Shown: positions 32,422 to 42,471, numbered from the stretch's first letter. The stretch: DNA of 64,000 nucleotides from Paludibaculum sp. (GCA_029973955.1 JARKQJ010000218.1:124001-188000); one strand, 5' to 3'. A program made the numbers and translations. The notes: generated by a model not told the origin, from the letters alone.

Positions 32422-34605
32422 ATGAATCCCCGTTTCGCCCCTCTCCTGGGTTCGCTGTGCGCAGAATTCGGAATTGACGCGGAGTATTGGGACATCTGGG
32501 GCCGCCACCACCAGACGGAAGAATCCGCCATCCTGTCCATCCTGGCCTCACTGGGGCTGGAGACCAGTTCGCCGAGCGCCCTCCAAGGTTCGGCCGCCGC
32601 CTTCCATGCCGCTGCTGCCGAACATCCACTCGACCCCGTCGCCGTCCTCAGCGTCGCCGATACCGACCCAAGCGTGCCCCTGCGCGCCCCGGTTGGCGCC
32701 CGGGTGACCATGGCTCTCCACTGGGAGCAGGGCTGGGCGGAACGGCGGGAGTTCATCGTCGCTGACGGCCAGCAGACTCTCGCCCTGCCAAAACAACTCC
32801 GGCTGGGCTATCACGATCTCCAACTCACCGTCATCCTGCCCGGCGGCAAAGAGGTCTGCGCCACGCAGCGCCTCATCGTCGCACCGGAAAAGGCCTGGCT
32901 GCCGGAGAAGCTGCGCCAGGGGGGGCGCACCGCCGGACTCGCCGTCAGCCTCTATGGCCTCCGCTCTGCCCGCAACTGGGGGGTCGGCGACTTCACCGAT
33001 CTGGCCGCCCTCTGCCGCTGGGCCGCCGAATCCCTCACGGTGGGCTTCATCGCCCTCAATCCGCTCCACGCGCTCCATAACCGCCAGCCTTACAACACCA
33101 GTCCCTACCTCCCGCTCTCCGTATATCAGCGAAACTTTCTCTACCTCGATGTCGAAGCCGTTGACGAGTTCGCCGCGTGTCCGGCCGCCCGCCGCCTCGT
33201 CTCTTCCCCGCGTTTCCAGGCCGAACTCGCTGCCCTGCGCGACGCTGAGTTCGTTGAATATGAGCGCGTCGCCCGATTGAAACGGGGCATTCTGCGCCTG
33301 TTGTTCCGTCAGTTCCTGCGTGACGACTGGAACAGGAGCACCGCCCGTGCCCAGCAGTTCACGCAGTGGGCAGCCGAGCAGGGCGACCTCCTCCATAAGT
33401 TCGCTGCTTACTGCACCCTCGACGAGGTCCTCCACGCCCGCCAGCGCGATCTTTGGATCTGGCCGGACTGGCCCGAGCAATACCAGCACCCCGACTCCCC
33501 CGCGGCGCAGGAGTTCGTCCGCTCCTATCCCCGCCGCGTGCTCTTCCACAAGTACGTCCAGTGGCTGATCGACCTCCAGATCGCCGCTGTTCAGAAGCAA
33601 GCCACGGAAGCCGGCATGCCCATCGGCCTCTACCACGACCTGGCCCTCGCCACGGACCGCTGCGGCGCCGATCTCTGGGCCCACCGCCCCTTCTACATCG
33701 AAGGCTGCCGCGTCGGATCCCCGCCCGACGACTTCGCCCCCGAGGGCCAGGACTGGGCCTTCCCGCCGCCCAACTCCGCCGCCCATCGCGCCAACGGCTA
33801 TCGCCTCTTTGCCGAATCCATCCGCCGCAACGCCCGTCATGGCGGCGCCCTGCGCATCGACCATGTCATGCGCTTCTTTCGCCTTTTCTGGATCCCCGAA
33901 GGCCACACCGCAGCCCAGGGCACCTACGTCAACGAGCGTTGGCAGGACCTCATCCGCATCCTTGCGCTCGAGAGCGTGCGCGGCCGCTTCCTCGTAGTCG
34001 GCGAAGACCTTGGCACCGTGCCCGACGGCCTGCGCGAGGCGATGGAGCAATACGGCATGTGTAACTACAAGCTCTTCTACTTCGAGAAGGGCCCCGACGG
34101 ACTGCCGCTGCCCTGCCGGGACTATCCCCGCCGTGCCCTCGTCTCCTCTACTACTCACGATCTGCCCACCCTCGCCGGCTTCTGGGCCGGACGCGACATC
34201 GAAGCCCGCCGCGCCGCCGGCGTCCTCAACGATGACGGCTTCTACCAGCGCCAGAAACATGAGCGCCGCGAAGAGAAGAGCAAAATGACCGAAGCTCTCA
34301 TCCGCGACGGCTTCCTCCCGCCAGACTTCCCGCGTGAATCGGCAGACTGGCCCGAACTCACCGGCGACCTCCATAACGCCGTCATCGGCTACCTCATGAG
34401 CACTCCTTCCATGCTCATGCTCCTCAACCAGGAAGACCTCACCAAGGAACTCGACCAGCAAAACCTGCCAGGCACCACCTGGCAGTACCCCAACTGGCGC
34501 CGCAAGATGATCCACAGCCTGGAGGAACTCGAAGCCTCTCCCGTCGTCGCCGACTTTGCCCTCATGCTCCGTTCCTGGCTGCAGCGCACCGGCCGTGCTA
34601 TCTGA
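32422..34605 (+). CDS. malQ: 4-alpha-glucanotransferase (amylomaltase)
   Basis: A 727-residue GH77 enzyme that transfers maltodextrin chains between glucans. Landmarks are LYGLRSARNWGVGDFTDLAA, PYNTSPYLPLS, GLYHDLALATDRCGADLWAH, the general catalytic segment LRIDHVMRFFRLFWIPEG (nucleophile Asp), VVGEDLGTVPDGLREAM and STTHDLPTLAGFW. The ~140 residues before the barrel form a beta domain as in longer MalQ forms. It overlaps the end of the convergent dipeptidase gene by 8 bp. Confidence 0.95.
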   Translation: MNPRFAPLLGSLCAEFGIDAEYWDIWGRHHQTEESAILSILASLGLETSSPSALQGSAAAFHAAAAEHPLDPVAVLSVADTDPSVPLRAPVGARVTMALHWEQGWAERREFIVADGQQTLALPKQLRLGYHDLQLTVILPGGKEVCATQRLIVAPEKAWLPEKLRQGGRTAGLAVSLYGLRSARNWGVGDFTDLAALCRWAAESLTVGFIALNPLHALHNRQPYNTSPYLPLSVYQRNFLYLDVEAVDEFAACPAARRLVSSPRFQAELAALRDAEFVEYERVARLKRGILRLLFRQFLRDDWNRSTARAQQFTQWAAEQGDLLHKFAAYCTLDEVLHARQRDLWIWPDWPEQYQHPDSPAAQEFVRSYPRRVLFHKYVQWLIDLQIAAVQKQATEAGMPIGLYHDLALATDRCGADLWAHRPFYIEGCRVGSPPDDFAPEGQDWAFPPPNSAAHRANGYRLFAESIRRNARHGGALRIDHVMRFFRLFWIPEGHTAAQGTYVNERWQDLIRILALESVRGRFLVVGEDLGTVPDGLREAMEQYGMCNYKLFYFEKGPDGLPLPCRDYPRRALVSSTTHDLPTLAGFWAGRDIEARRAAGVLNDDGFYQRQKHERREEKSKMTEALIRDGFLPPDFPRESADWPELTGDLHNAVIGYLMSTPSMLMLLNQEDLTKELDQQNLPGTTWQYPNWRRKMIHSLEELEASPVVADFALMLRSWLQRTGRAI

Positions 34606-35221
34606 TCGCGCTGAACGGCACGTCGGTGACCCGGTACCGCCGCCAGTCCTTGTAGTCGAAGTGCCACCACTCGTACTCGTACACCATGAAACCCTCCGCC
34701 TCCATGGCCTCTCTCAGTAGCCCGCGCAGCCGCCGTGCCTCGGCCGTGCCGCCACTGTAGTCCGGATACGAGCGCTCTGTCATCTCGTCGTACTCCCCGG
34801 TCATCACCACCGCCTGGCCCGTCTTCCGGTCGTAGAGCGTGATGTCGGCCGCGCAGCCGCGGTTATGGCGCGATCCGCGCGCCGGGTTCGCCACAAACAC
34901 CTTCTTGTCGTCCGGGGTTGCGTCCCAAAACAGCTTCGTCACCGCCCAGGGCCGGTAGCCGTCGTGTACCAGAACCCCGTAGCCCTGCGCTTGCAGCTTC
35001 CGGTGCGCCCGCACCAGCGCTTCCGCGGCAGGCCTTTGCAGAAATGCCCGCGCCTCGCTGTACACCGGCTTGCCCAGGAAGTTGTTCGCCGTCGCATAGC
35101 GGATGTCCAGACGGATCGTCGCATCCAGCTTCACCAGTTCCACCAGATCGTTCGGAAGGAAGTCGCCCTGCTCCGCCGGCGGCTGCCACAGGAGTGAGGC
35201 CAGGATCAGAAGAACCCGCAT
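34598..35221 (-). CDS. D-alanyl-D-alanine dipeptidase (VanX/DdpX type)
   Basis: A 207-residue zinc peptidase of family M15D that cleaves free D-Ala-D-Ala. It has the zinc motif SRHNRGCAADITL (SxHxxGxAxD) and the C-terminal YEWWHFDYKDW (ExxWH). A signal peptide (MRVLLILASLLWQPP) implies action in the periplasm, in line with peptidoglycan turnover and use of D-Ala as nutrient, not vancomycin resistance. The ATG at 35221 is preferred; the upstream open frame is the 5' end of the divergent protease gene. Confidence 0.92.
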   Translation of the reverse strand: MRVLLILASLLWQPPAEQGDFLPNDLVELVKLDATIRLDIRYATANNFLGKPVYSEARAFLQRPAAEALVRAHRKLQAQGYGVLVHDGYRPWAVTKLFWDATPDDKKVFVANPARGSRHNRGCAADITLYDRKTGQAVVMTGEYDEMTERSYPDYSGGTAEARRLRGLLREAMEAEGFMVYEYEWWHFDYKDWRRYRVTDVPFSAIR

Positions 35222-35285
35222 AGGCAAGAGTTTACGCGTTTCCGCGTCCGGCGCGGTTAAAATTGGAACTCTGGAGGACTCGCTC

Positions 35286-38200
35286 TTGTTTCGCAAACTC
35301 CCGTTCCTTGCCGCCCTCTCTCTGCTCGCCAGCGCGCAGGATCCGCTGCTCATGCAGAAGCCTGCCTTGAGCCGCACGCACATCGTCTTCTCCTATGCGG
35401 GAGACCTCTGGTCCGTGCCTCGTGCCGGCGGCGACGCCGTTCGCCTCACCACGGGCCCCGGCATCGAAACCGACGCCATCTTCTCCGCGGACGGCCGCAC
35501 CGTCGCTTTCTCCGCCAGCTACGACGGCAATACCGACGTCTTCACCGTCCCCGCCGAAGGGGGAGTCCCCAAGCGCCTCACCTGGCATCCCAGCATCGAC
35601 ATCCCAGTCGCCTTCAACGCCGCCGGGGATCAACTCCTCATCCGCAGCGGCCGCGCCACCGCTACCCGTGGCGCGAAGTTCTACACCATCGGCCTCAATG
35701 GCGGACCAGCCTCTGAGGTGCCTCTCCCCTCCGGCCATCAGGCCGCATGGTCCCCCGACGGCAAGCAACTTGCCTATACGCCGCTCGCCCCCGCCTTCCT
35801 CATCTGGAAACGCTATGCCGGCGGCCAGACCAGCCCCATCTGGATCGCCAACATCTCAGACTCCCGCATCGAGAAGATTCCACGCGTCAACTCCAACGAC
35901 TACTACCCCATGTGGAGCGGTGAGAAGGTCTACTTCCTCAGTGACCGCTTCGGCGCCATGACCCTCTGCTCCTTCGACACCCGCTCCAAGAAGGTAGAGC
36001 AGGCCATCCGCAACACCGGTCTCGACTACAAGAGCGCCTCGCTCGGCCCTGATGCCATCGTCCTGGAGCACTTCGGCGCCATCGAAATCTACGACCTCAA
36101 GTCCGGCAAACTCGCCCCCGTCCCCGTGCGCATCCACGGCGATCTCCCCCATGTCCGCCCCTACTACGACAAGGTCGCCTCCAAGATCCGCTCCTACGGC
36201 CTCTCCCCCTCCGGCGCCCGCGCCGTTTTCGAAGCACGCGGCGAAGTTTTCACCGTGCCCGCCGAGAAGGGCGACGTCCGCAATCTCACCTCCACGCCCG
36301 GCGCCGCTGAGCGCTTCCCCGCCTGGAGCCCCGACGGCCAGAAGATCGCCTGGTTCTCTGACGCCAGCGGCGAATACCAGCTCCACATCGCGTCGCAAAA
36401 CGGGATCGGCGAAATCCGCAAGATTGACCTCGGTGTGAAGGCGTTCTACTACACGCCCACCTGGTCGCCCGACGGCAAGAAGATCCTCTTCCGCGACTCC
36501 AATCTCCAGATCAGCTTCATCGATCTCGACTCCGGCAAGGTGACGCGTGTCGATGCCGACTACTACGACGTCCCGGACCGCGATGAGGTCAACCCCTCCT
36601 GGTCGCCCGATTCCAAGTGGATCGTCTACAACAAGCTCGGCGCCAACTTCATGCGCGCCGTCCACGTCTATTCGCTTGACCAGAACAAATCCACTCAGAT
36701 CAGTGACGGCCTTAGCGATCAGCGCCACGCCGTGTGGGACAAGGGCGGCCGCCACATCTACTTCACAGCCAGCACCAACACGGGACTCTCCACCGGCTGG
36801 CTCGACATGTCCTCCATCGACCGCGTCACGAACCGCAATGTCTACGTAGTCGTCCTCCGCAACGACGATCCCTCCCCACTCGCCCCCGAAAGCGACGAGG
36901 AGAAGACTGAGCCCGCCAAGAAGGACGACGCCAAGAAGGACGAAGCGAAAAAGGACGACGCCAAGAAAACCGAAGACGTCCGCATCGACTTCGACGGCAT
37001 CGGCCAGCGCATCCTCGCCCTGCCCGGTCCCGCCAAATCCTACGCCGCCCTCGCCGCCGGCAAGGCCGGAACTCTCTTCCTGCTCGACGGTCCGCCCGTG
37101 CCCGAGGATGGCCCCCCTGCTTACTCTGCCGCCAGGTACGATGCCAAGACCCGCAAGACCGAAAAGGTCATCGACGGCATCTCTGCCTTCGACGTCTCCT
37201 TCAATGGTGAGAAGATTCTCTTCCGCCAGGGCGAGAAGTGGACCATCGCCGGCTCCGCCGCGCCGCCCAAGCCCGGAGACGGCGTCATTCGCACTTCCGA
37301 AATGGAGATGCGCGTCGATCCGCGCGCCGAATGGAACCAGATCTACAACGAGGCCTGGCGCATCGAGCGCGACTACTTCTATGACCCCAACCTCCACGGC
37401 GTCAACCTGGCCGATTACAAGGCCAAGTACGCCCGGTTCCTGCCCGGCCTGGCCCACCGCGCCGATCTCAATTACCTCTTCGGCGAGATGTTCGGCGAAC
37501 TCACCGTCGGCCACCTCTATGTCGGCGGCGGCGCGCTGCCGGAAGTGAAGTCTATCCCCGTCGGCCTGCTCGGCGCGGACTACAAAGTGGAGAACGGCCG
37601 CTACCGCTTCTCGAAGATCTTCAACGGCGAAAACTGGAACCCCAGCCTCCGCGCGCCGCTCACCGCCCCCGGCGTCAACGTCAAGACCGGCGACTATCTC
37701 ATCGCCGTCAACGGCCGCGACGTCACCTCCGCCGACGATCTCTACAGCTTCTTCGAAGCCACCTCCGGCAAGAGCGTCCTGCTCAAGGTCGGCGCCAACC
37801 CCAGCCCCGAAGGCGCCCGCGACGTCACCGTGGTCCCCGTCGCCAACGAGCAGGGTCTGCGTTACATGGACTGGGCCGAAGAGAACCGCCGCAAAGTGGA
37901 GAAGCTCTCCGGCGGCCGCCTCGCCTACGTTCACCTCCCCAACACCGCCGAGCAGGGCTATACCAACTTCAACCGCTGGTTCTGGGCCCAGAAGGGCAAG
38001 GACGGCATCGTCATCGATGAGCGCTTCAATGGCGGCGGCTTCGTCGCCGACTACATCGTCGACTACCTCCGCCGCCCGCTGCTCAACTACTTCACCACTC
38101 GCGCCGGCAAGGAGTTCACCACGCCCATGAACGGCATCTTCGGGCCCAAGGCCATGATCGTCAACGAATCGGCCGGCTCAGGCGGCGATGCTCTGCCCTG

Positions 38201-38525
38201 GATGTTCAAGAAGCTCAAGATTGGCCCCGTCATCGGCACCCGCACCTGGGGCGGCCTCGTCGGCATCTTCGGGTTCCCCGGCCTCATCGATGGCGGCAGC
38301 ATCACCGCTCCGAACCTCGCCTTCTACAACACAGAGAAGCAGTGGGACGTCGAAAACCACGGCACTGACCCCGATATCGTCGTCGAAATGGACCCCGCCC
38401 TCGTCCGCCAGGGCCGTGACCCGCAATTGGAAAAGGCGGTCGAAGTTCTTCTCGATACGCTCAAGAAGAACCCGCCGCCTCAGCACCAGAAACCGGAGTA
38501 CCCCAACTACCATCGCGCCAAATAG
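35286..38525 (+). CDS. exported tricorn-like protease (S41 family)
   Basis: A 1079-residue protein. Signal peptide (LPFLAALSLLASAQ), then two beta-propellers built from PD40 repeats (WSPDGQKIAWFSD and similar, residues ~30-620), a charged Lys/Asp/Ala linker near residues 540-565, a PDZ domain (GVNVKTGDYLIAVNGRDVTS) and a C-terminal S41 core with DERFNGGGFVADY and nucleophile S965 in NESAGSGGDALPW. It should degrade oligopeptides in the periplasm. The start is TTG at 35286: GGAGG lies 8 bp upstream and no ATG gives a signal peptide. Length matches archaeal tricorn. Confidence 0.93.
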   Translation: MFRKLPFLAALSLLASAQDPLLMQKPALSRTHIVFSYAGDLWSVPRAGGDAVRLTTGPGIETDAIFSADGRTVAFSASYDGNTDVFTVPAEGGVPKRLTWHPSIDIPVAFNAAGDQLLIRSGRATATRGAKFYTIGLNGGPASEVPLPSGHQAAWSPDGKQLAYTPLAPAFLIWKRYAGGQTSPIWIANISDSRIEKIPRVNSNDYYPMWSGEKVYFLSDRFGAMTLCSFDTRSKKVEQAIRNTGLDYKSASLGPDAIVLEHFGAIEIYDLKSGKLAPVPVRIHGDLPHVRPYYDKVASKIRSYGLSPSGARAVFEARGEVFTVPAEKGDVRNLTSTPGAAERFPAWSPDGQKIAWFSDASGEYQLHIASQNGIGEIRKIDLGVKAFYYTPTWSPDGKKILFRDSNLQISFIDLDSGKVTRVDADYYDVPDRDEVNPSWSPDSKWIVYNKLGANFMRAVHVYSLDQNKSTQISDGLSDQRHAVWDKGGRHIYFTASTNTGLSTGWLDMSSIDRVTNRNVYVVVLRNDDPSPLAPESDEEKTEPAKKDDAKKDEAKKDDAKKTEDVRIDFDGIGQRILALPGPAKSYAALAAGKAGTLFLLDGPPVPEDGPPAYSAARYDAKTRKTEKVIDGISAFDVSFNGEKILFRQGEKWTIAGSAAPPKPGDGVIRTSEMEMRVDPRAEWNQIYNEAWRIERDYFYDPNLHGVNLADYKAKYARFLPGLAHRADLNYLFGEMFGELTVGHLYVGGGALPEVKSIPVGLLGADYKVENGRYRFSKIFNGENWNPSLRAPLTAPGVNVKTGDYLIAVNGRDVTSADDLYSFFEATSGKSVLLKVGANPSPEGARDVTVVPVANEQGLRYMDWAEENRRKVEKLSGGRLAYVHLPNTAEQGYTNFNRWFWAQKGKDGIVIDERFNGGGFVADYIVDYLRRPLLNYFTTRAGKEFTTPMNGIFGPKAMIVNESAGSGGDALPWMFKKLKIGPVIGTRTWGGLVGIFGFPGLIDGGSITAPNLAFYNTEKQWDVENHGTDPDIVVEMDPALVRQGRDPQLEKAVEVLLDTLKKNPPPQHQKPEYPNYHRAK

Positions 38526-38532
38526 GCGCCGC

Positions 38533-39063
38533 TCAGTAGAACAGGTACTTCTTCCACTGTTCATCACCGCGGCCCATCAGCCTCATCAGGTGGCGCCCTG
38601 TATGCAGGTTGTACGGCCGCGGTGCCTGCAGCAGTTTCATGCCCGCCTCGTCCGGCGTCCGGTTGCCCTTGCGGTTGTTGCAGGTGTGGCAGCACGCCAC
38701 CAGGTTCTCCCACGACGTCTCGCCGCCGCGCGAACGCGGAATCACGTGGTCCAGAGTCAGATCCGCGGAGTTGAAGACCTTGTGGCAGTACTGGCAAGTG
38801 AAGCGGTCGCGCATCATGATGTTCTTGCGCGACAGCGCCCGGCTCTGATGCGGGATGCGGCGATACTCCAGCAGCCGGATGACGCTGGGCATCGGAAAGG
38901 CGGCGCGCGCGGCATGGAGATTCCCTTGCGCGTGTTCCTCGGCCAGAGCCACTCCCTTCAAAATCAGCACCAGCGCGCGGCGCGCGGCACAGATGTTCAC
39001 TGGTTCATAACTGGCATTGAGGACGAGAACGGGCTTATGCAGCCGCTCTGGCATCGCGTTCAT
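38533..39063 (-). CDS. HNH endonuclease
   Basis: A 176-residue protein of the HNH family with the metal-binding core DRFTCQYCHKVFNSADLTLD, then HVIPRSRGGETSWENLVACC and HTCNNRKGNRTP. Two CxxC pairs (CQYC and CHTC) form the zinc structure. The first 60 residues (KPVLVLNASYEPVNICAARR) are the conserved leader seen in stand-alone HNH proteins of many phyla. Its ATG overlaps the comF stop (ATGA). Biological role is unknown; not obviously part of a restriction system. Confidence 0.9.
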   Translation of the reverse strand: MNAMPERLHKPVLVLNASYEPVNICAARRALVLILKGVALAEEHAQGNLHAARAAFPMPSVIRLLEYRRIPHQSRALSRKNIMMRDRFTCQYCHKVFNSADLTLDHVIPRSRGGETSWENLVACCHTCNNRKGNRTPDEAGMKLLQAPRPYNLHTGRHLMRLMGRGDEQWKKYLFY

Positions 39064-39791
39064 CGGGACGCTCCTGACAGGGAATGAACTTCCGCGGCCG
39101 TTGCGGCGGCCGGCTTGTCGCTCAAGCGATCCGCGCGCGCCAGCGTCAGTACGCTGACCCGCGCCGCTCCGGCCCGCTTCAATGCCGCGGCAGCGGCATT
39201 GATGGTGGCGCCGGTGGTGAAGACGTCGTCAATCAACAACACGTGCAGGCCTCGCACCGCCACTCCGGCCCGCGCCTGAAACACCCCCGTCACATTCAAT
39301 CGCCGCTTCGCGCGGCTCAATCCCGCCTGCGCATCCGTGTGCCGCTTCTTCTTCAATGCCCGCAGCACTGGAATCCCCGTACGCCTCGATAGCTCCTCAG
39401 CCAACCCCTGCGTCTGGTCGAACCCGCGTTTCAAGTACTTTCGCCAGTGCATCGGTACCGGCACCAGAGCGTCCACCACCTGATCGCGCGGATACGCCCG
39501 CCCCATCAGCTTTCCGAAATGCCGCGCCAGCGGCCGCACCCTGCGGTACTTGTACAGGTGGATCAGATCCCGCATCGCCCCGTCGTAGGCGCCGCACGAA
39601 TACGCCGCCTCGAAGTTCGTCACCCCCGCCGCGCACAGCCGGCAGAGCCCCGCTTCATTCAGCGGGCGCGGATTCAGAAACGCCGTCCGGCACTGGACAC
39701 AGAAATGCTCCGGCTGCACGATCTCCGGCAGTTCCAGGCACTTCGCGCACACCGGGATGCGCCCAACGTCGCCTAGTTCGGCATCGCACAC
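39060..39791 (-). CDS. comF: ComF family amidophosphoribosyltransferase-like protein
   Basis: A 243-residue protein with zinc-ribbon cysteine pairs (CAKC, CVQC, CRLC) and a C-terminal PRTase domain (LVPVPMHWRKYLKRGFDQTQ, then VLLIDDVFTTGATINAAAAAL). ComF proteins support DNA uptake and single-strand DNA handling. The annotated GTG start splits the first zinc pair CRVC; the frame upstream encodes LLALLLPENCRVCDAEL, a better N-terminus, but contains no ATG, GTG or TTG. The real start may be a CTG near 39840. Followed by the HNH gene. Confidence 0.88.
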   Translation of the reverse strand: MCDAELGDVGRIPVCAKCLELPEIVQPEHFCVQCRTAFLNPRPLNEAGLCRLCAAGVTNFEAAYSCGAYDGAMRDLIHLYKYRRVRPLARHFGKLMGRAYPRDQVVDALVPVPMHWRKYLKRGFDQTQGLAEELSRRTGIPVLRALKKKRHTDAQAGLSRAKRRLNVTGVFQARAGVAVRGLHVLLIDDVFTTGATINAAAAALKRAGAARVSVLTLARADRLSDKPAAATAAEVHSLSGASR

Positions 39792-39983
39792 TCTACAATT
39801 TTCGGGAAGAAGAAGCGCAAGCAGGCGGGACCCGGCTCGCCACAGCCAGGCGAATGGCGGAAACGAAGAACGTCTCGCGGGGTGGAAACTAGGGAAAACC
39901 CACCTCCTGCCCCGATTCTAGCACGGAACAACTGCACCCAGGATTGTTCCAGCCGCCCCAACGATGGTTCACTGAAAGGAAGC

Positions 39984-41768
39984 ATGGCTCTTCTCCTCAG
40001 TTGCCAGTCCATCGGACGGCAGTTCGGCGCCGCGACGCTCTTCGATAATGTTTCGCTCACCGTCAGCGACAACGAACGCCACGGCCTCATCGGCCCCAAC
40101 GGGGCAGGGAAGTCCACGCTCCTCAAAGTGCTCGCCGGCCTCGATCTGCCGGACCGCGGCGAAGTCGCCCTCCGCAAGGGCGTGCGCATGATCTACGTTC
40201 CGCAGGAGCCCGAGTTCGATCCTGCGCTCACTGTTCTCGAAATCCTCGAACGCGCCGCGCATGAGCCTGCCCTCGTGCCCGTCGCCCTCGGCCAGGCCGG
40301 CTTTACCAACGGCGACGCCCGCTCCGGTGAACTCTCCGGCGGCTGGCGCAAACGCCTCGCCCTCGCTGAGGCCATCGTCCGCAAGCCCGACCTCCTCCTC
40401 CTCGACGAACCCACCAACCATCTCGACGTCGAAGGCATCGGCTGGCTCGAAGACCTCCTCATCTCCGCCCCCTTCGCCAGCATCGTCGTCAGCCACGACC
40501 GCTACTTCCTCGAAAACGTCGCCACGCACATGATGGAGCTCAATCGCGTCTACCCCGACGGGCTCTTCCGCGTCGCCGGCAACTACAGCGCCTTCCTCGA
40601 AAAGCGCGAAGAGTATTGCGAGATCCAGGCCCGCCAGCAGGAGTCGCTCCAGGCCAGGGTGCGCCGCGAGGTGGAGTGGCTGCGCCGCGGCGCCAAGGCC
40701 CGCACCCGCAAGTCCAAGGCCCGCATCGACGCCGCCAATGAAATGATCGCCGCGCTCGAAGAGATGCAGTCGCGCGCCCGCACCTCCAGCGTCGCCATCG
40801 ACTTCACCGCCAGTGACCGCAAGACCAAGAAGCTCATGGAAGTCGAGAACCTCGGCCACGCACTCGGCGGCAAGCAGCTCTTCACCGGTCTCTCCCTCGT
40901 ATTCGCCCCCGGCCGCCGTCTCGGCCTTGCCGGGCCTAACGGCAGCGGCAAAACCACGCTCCTCCGCCTCCTCCTCCGCCAGCTTCAGCCCGACTCCGGC
41001 GAGATCCGCTGGGCCGACGCCCTCAAGGTCGTCTACTTCGAGCAGCAACGCCAGCAGATCGATCCCGCCATCACTCTCAAGCGCGCCCTCGCCCCCGAGG
41101 GCGACTCCGTCATCTACCAGGGCCGCACCATTCACGTCAACGGCTGGGCCCGCCGCTTCCTCTTCCGCGAAGAACAACTCGTACAGCCCGTCGGCAGCCT
41201 CTCCGGCGGCGAGCGCGCCCGCGTCCACATCGCCCGCCTCATGCTCGAAGAGGCCGACGTCCTCCTCCTCGACGAGCCCACCAACGACCTCGACATCCCC
41301 ACCCTTGAAGTGCTCGAAGACAGCCTCCTCGAGTTCCCCGGTTCCCTCGTCCTCGTCACCCACGACCGTTACCTGATGGACCGCGTCACCAATGCCGTCC
41401 TCGGCCTCGACGGCGACGGCGGCTCCGGCCTCTTCGCCGATCTCAACCAGTGGGAGCCCTGGCTCCTCGACCAGCGCCGCGCCCGCACCGCGCAGCTCCG
41501 CGCCGCCTCCAGACCCGCCGAAAAGGCCGCCGCCACGGCTCCCAGGAAACGCCTCTCCTACCTTGAACAGCGCGAATGGGACGCCATGGAAGAGAAGATC
41601 CTCGCCGCCGAAACCCGGCTCGAAGCCGCCAAGGAAACCCTCCACGCGCCCGACGTCGTCTCCGATCCCCGCCGCATTGAAGAGTGTTATCAAATCCTCA
41701 ACGCCGCGCAGGCTGAGGTCGATCAGCTCTACGCCCGCTGGGCCGAACTCGAAGCCAAGCTCAACTAG
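39984..41768 (+). CDS. ABC-F family ATPase (Uup-like)
   Basis: A 594-residue duplicated ABC protein without membrane domains. Both nucleotide sites are intact: Walker A GPNGAGKST and GPNGSGKTT, signatures ELSGGWRKR and SLSGGERAR, Walker B LLLDEPTNHLD and LLLDEPTNDLD. The inter-domain linker is arginine-rich (VRREVEWLRRGAKARTRKSK), and a C-terminal coiled coil of ~80 residues (AMEEKILAAETRLEAAKETL) points to the Uup branch, which acts on ribosomes or branched DNA. The ATG at 39984 follows AAAGGA. Confidence 0.93.
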   Translation: MALLLSCQSIGRQFGAATLFDNVSLTVSDNERHGLIGPNGAGKSTLLKVLAGLDLPDRGEVALRKGVRMIYVPQEPEFDPALTVLEILERAAHEPALVPVALGQAGFTNGDARSGELSGGWRKRLALAEAIVRKPDLLLLDEPTNHLDVEGIGWLEDLLISAPFASIVVSHDRYFLENVATHMMELNRVYPDGLFRVAGNYSAFLEKREEYCEIQARQQESLQARVRREVEWLRRGAKARTRKSKARIDAANEMIAALEEMQSRARTSSVAIDFTASDRKTKKLMEVENLGHALGGKQLFTGLSLVFAPGRRLGLAGPNGSGKTTLLRLLLRQLQPDSGEIRWADALKVVYFEQQRQQIDPAITLKRALAPEGDSVIYQGRTIHVNGWARRFLFREEQLVQPVGSLSGGERARVHIARLMLEEADVLLLDEPTNDLDIPTLEVLEDSLLEFPGSLVLVTHDRYLMDRVTNAVLGLDGDGGSGLFADLNQWEPWLLDQRRARTAQLRAASRPAEKAAATAPRKRLSYLEQREWDAMEEKILAAETRLEAAKETLHAPDVVSDPRRIEECYQILNAAQAEVDQLYARWAELEAKLN

Positions 41769-42394
41769 AACTGCGCCCGGAAGCGCTCGAACTCTTCCTT
41801 GAGTGCCTTCAGTTCGTTCTCCAGTTGCTCCACCCGCTCAGCCAGCCCCGCTCCGCGCGGGGCGGCACTATGGACGAACCCCGCCTCCGCCGCCGGCTCG
41901 CCGCTCAACAGATGCGCCCAGCGCGGCTCCTTCGTGCCCGCCACGCGCTCCAGTTGCTTCACTAGCGGCGCCGGCTCCCGCGTGGCCAGCTTCGTCAATG
42001 TGTGCATCAGCGCGTCGATATCCGAGAAAGAGTGCATCCGCTCCGTGCGCTGCCGCAGCTCACCTGGCGTCTGCGGCCCCCGCAGCAGCAACACCGTCAA
42101 TACCGCCATCTCCCCGCGCGAGAAATTGAACTCCTCGTTCAGCCGGTGCCGGAACTTCTCCACCCGGCTTCCCGCTTCGCTCACAAAGGCAGCCAGGTGC
42201 CGCTCCCGCAGGCCTACCAGCCCCTCATGCACCGTCGCGTCGTCCCACTCCACCACCGGCTCGCGGTTCGACTTCTGGTTGCACGCGTTCGTCAGCGCAT
42301 TCAGGCTCAGCGGGTAATACTCGGGCGTCGCCAGGTCCTTCTCCGTCAGGCAGCCGAGTACCCGCGCTTCGATTGCATCCAGGTCAAATTCCAC
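41765..42394 (-). CDS. YceH/UPF0502 (DUF480) family protein
   Basis: A 209-residue protein with two winged-helix modules (IEARVLGCLTEKDLATPEYY, then PLSLNALTNACNQKSNREPV and RGEMAVLTVLLLRGPQTPGE) and a C-terminal coiled coil (AERVEQLENELKALKEEFER). Members have unknown function. Its stop shares the palindromic CTAG with the stop of the convergent ABC-F gene. Confidence 0.92.
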   Translation of the reverse strand: MEFDLDAIEARVLGCLTEKDLATPEYYPLSLNALTNACNQKSNREPVVEWDDATVHEGLVGLRERHLAAFVSEAGSRVEKFRHRLNEEFNFSRGEMAVLTVLLLRGPQTPGELRQRTERMHSFSDIDALMHTLTKLATREPAPLVKQLERVAGTKEPRWAHLLSGEPAAEAGFVHSAAPRGAGLAERVEQLENELKALKEEFERFRAQF

Positions 42395-42471
42395 ACTCTG
42401 AGCATGACACCCGCCGCCGCCGTGCTCAACTCTCAGCGCTGTAACTGAACTGTAATAGAATAAAGCTATCC

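Noticed and set aside
34598..35221. Vancomycin resistance gene (vanX)
   Set aside because: No vanH, vanA or vanRS nearby; the signal peptide and context fit peptidoglycan turnover.
35856..37934. A 692-codon open frame antisense to the tricorn-like protease
   Set aside because: Composition is Val/Gly/Asp/Glu-rich without domain motifs; it mirrors the high-GC codons of the real gene. The same applies to the long antisense frames at 672-1835, 32548-34515, 39969-41693, 46050-47534 and 57250-59160.
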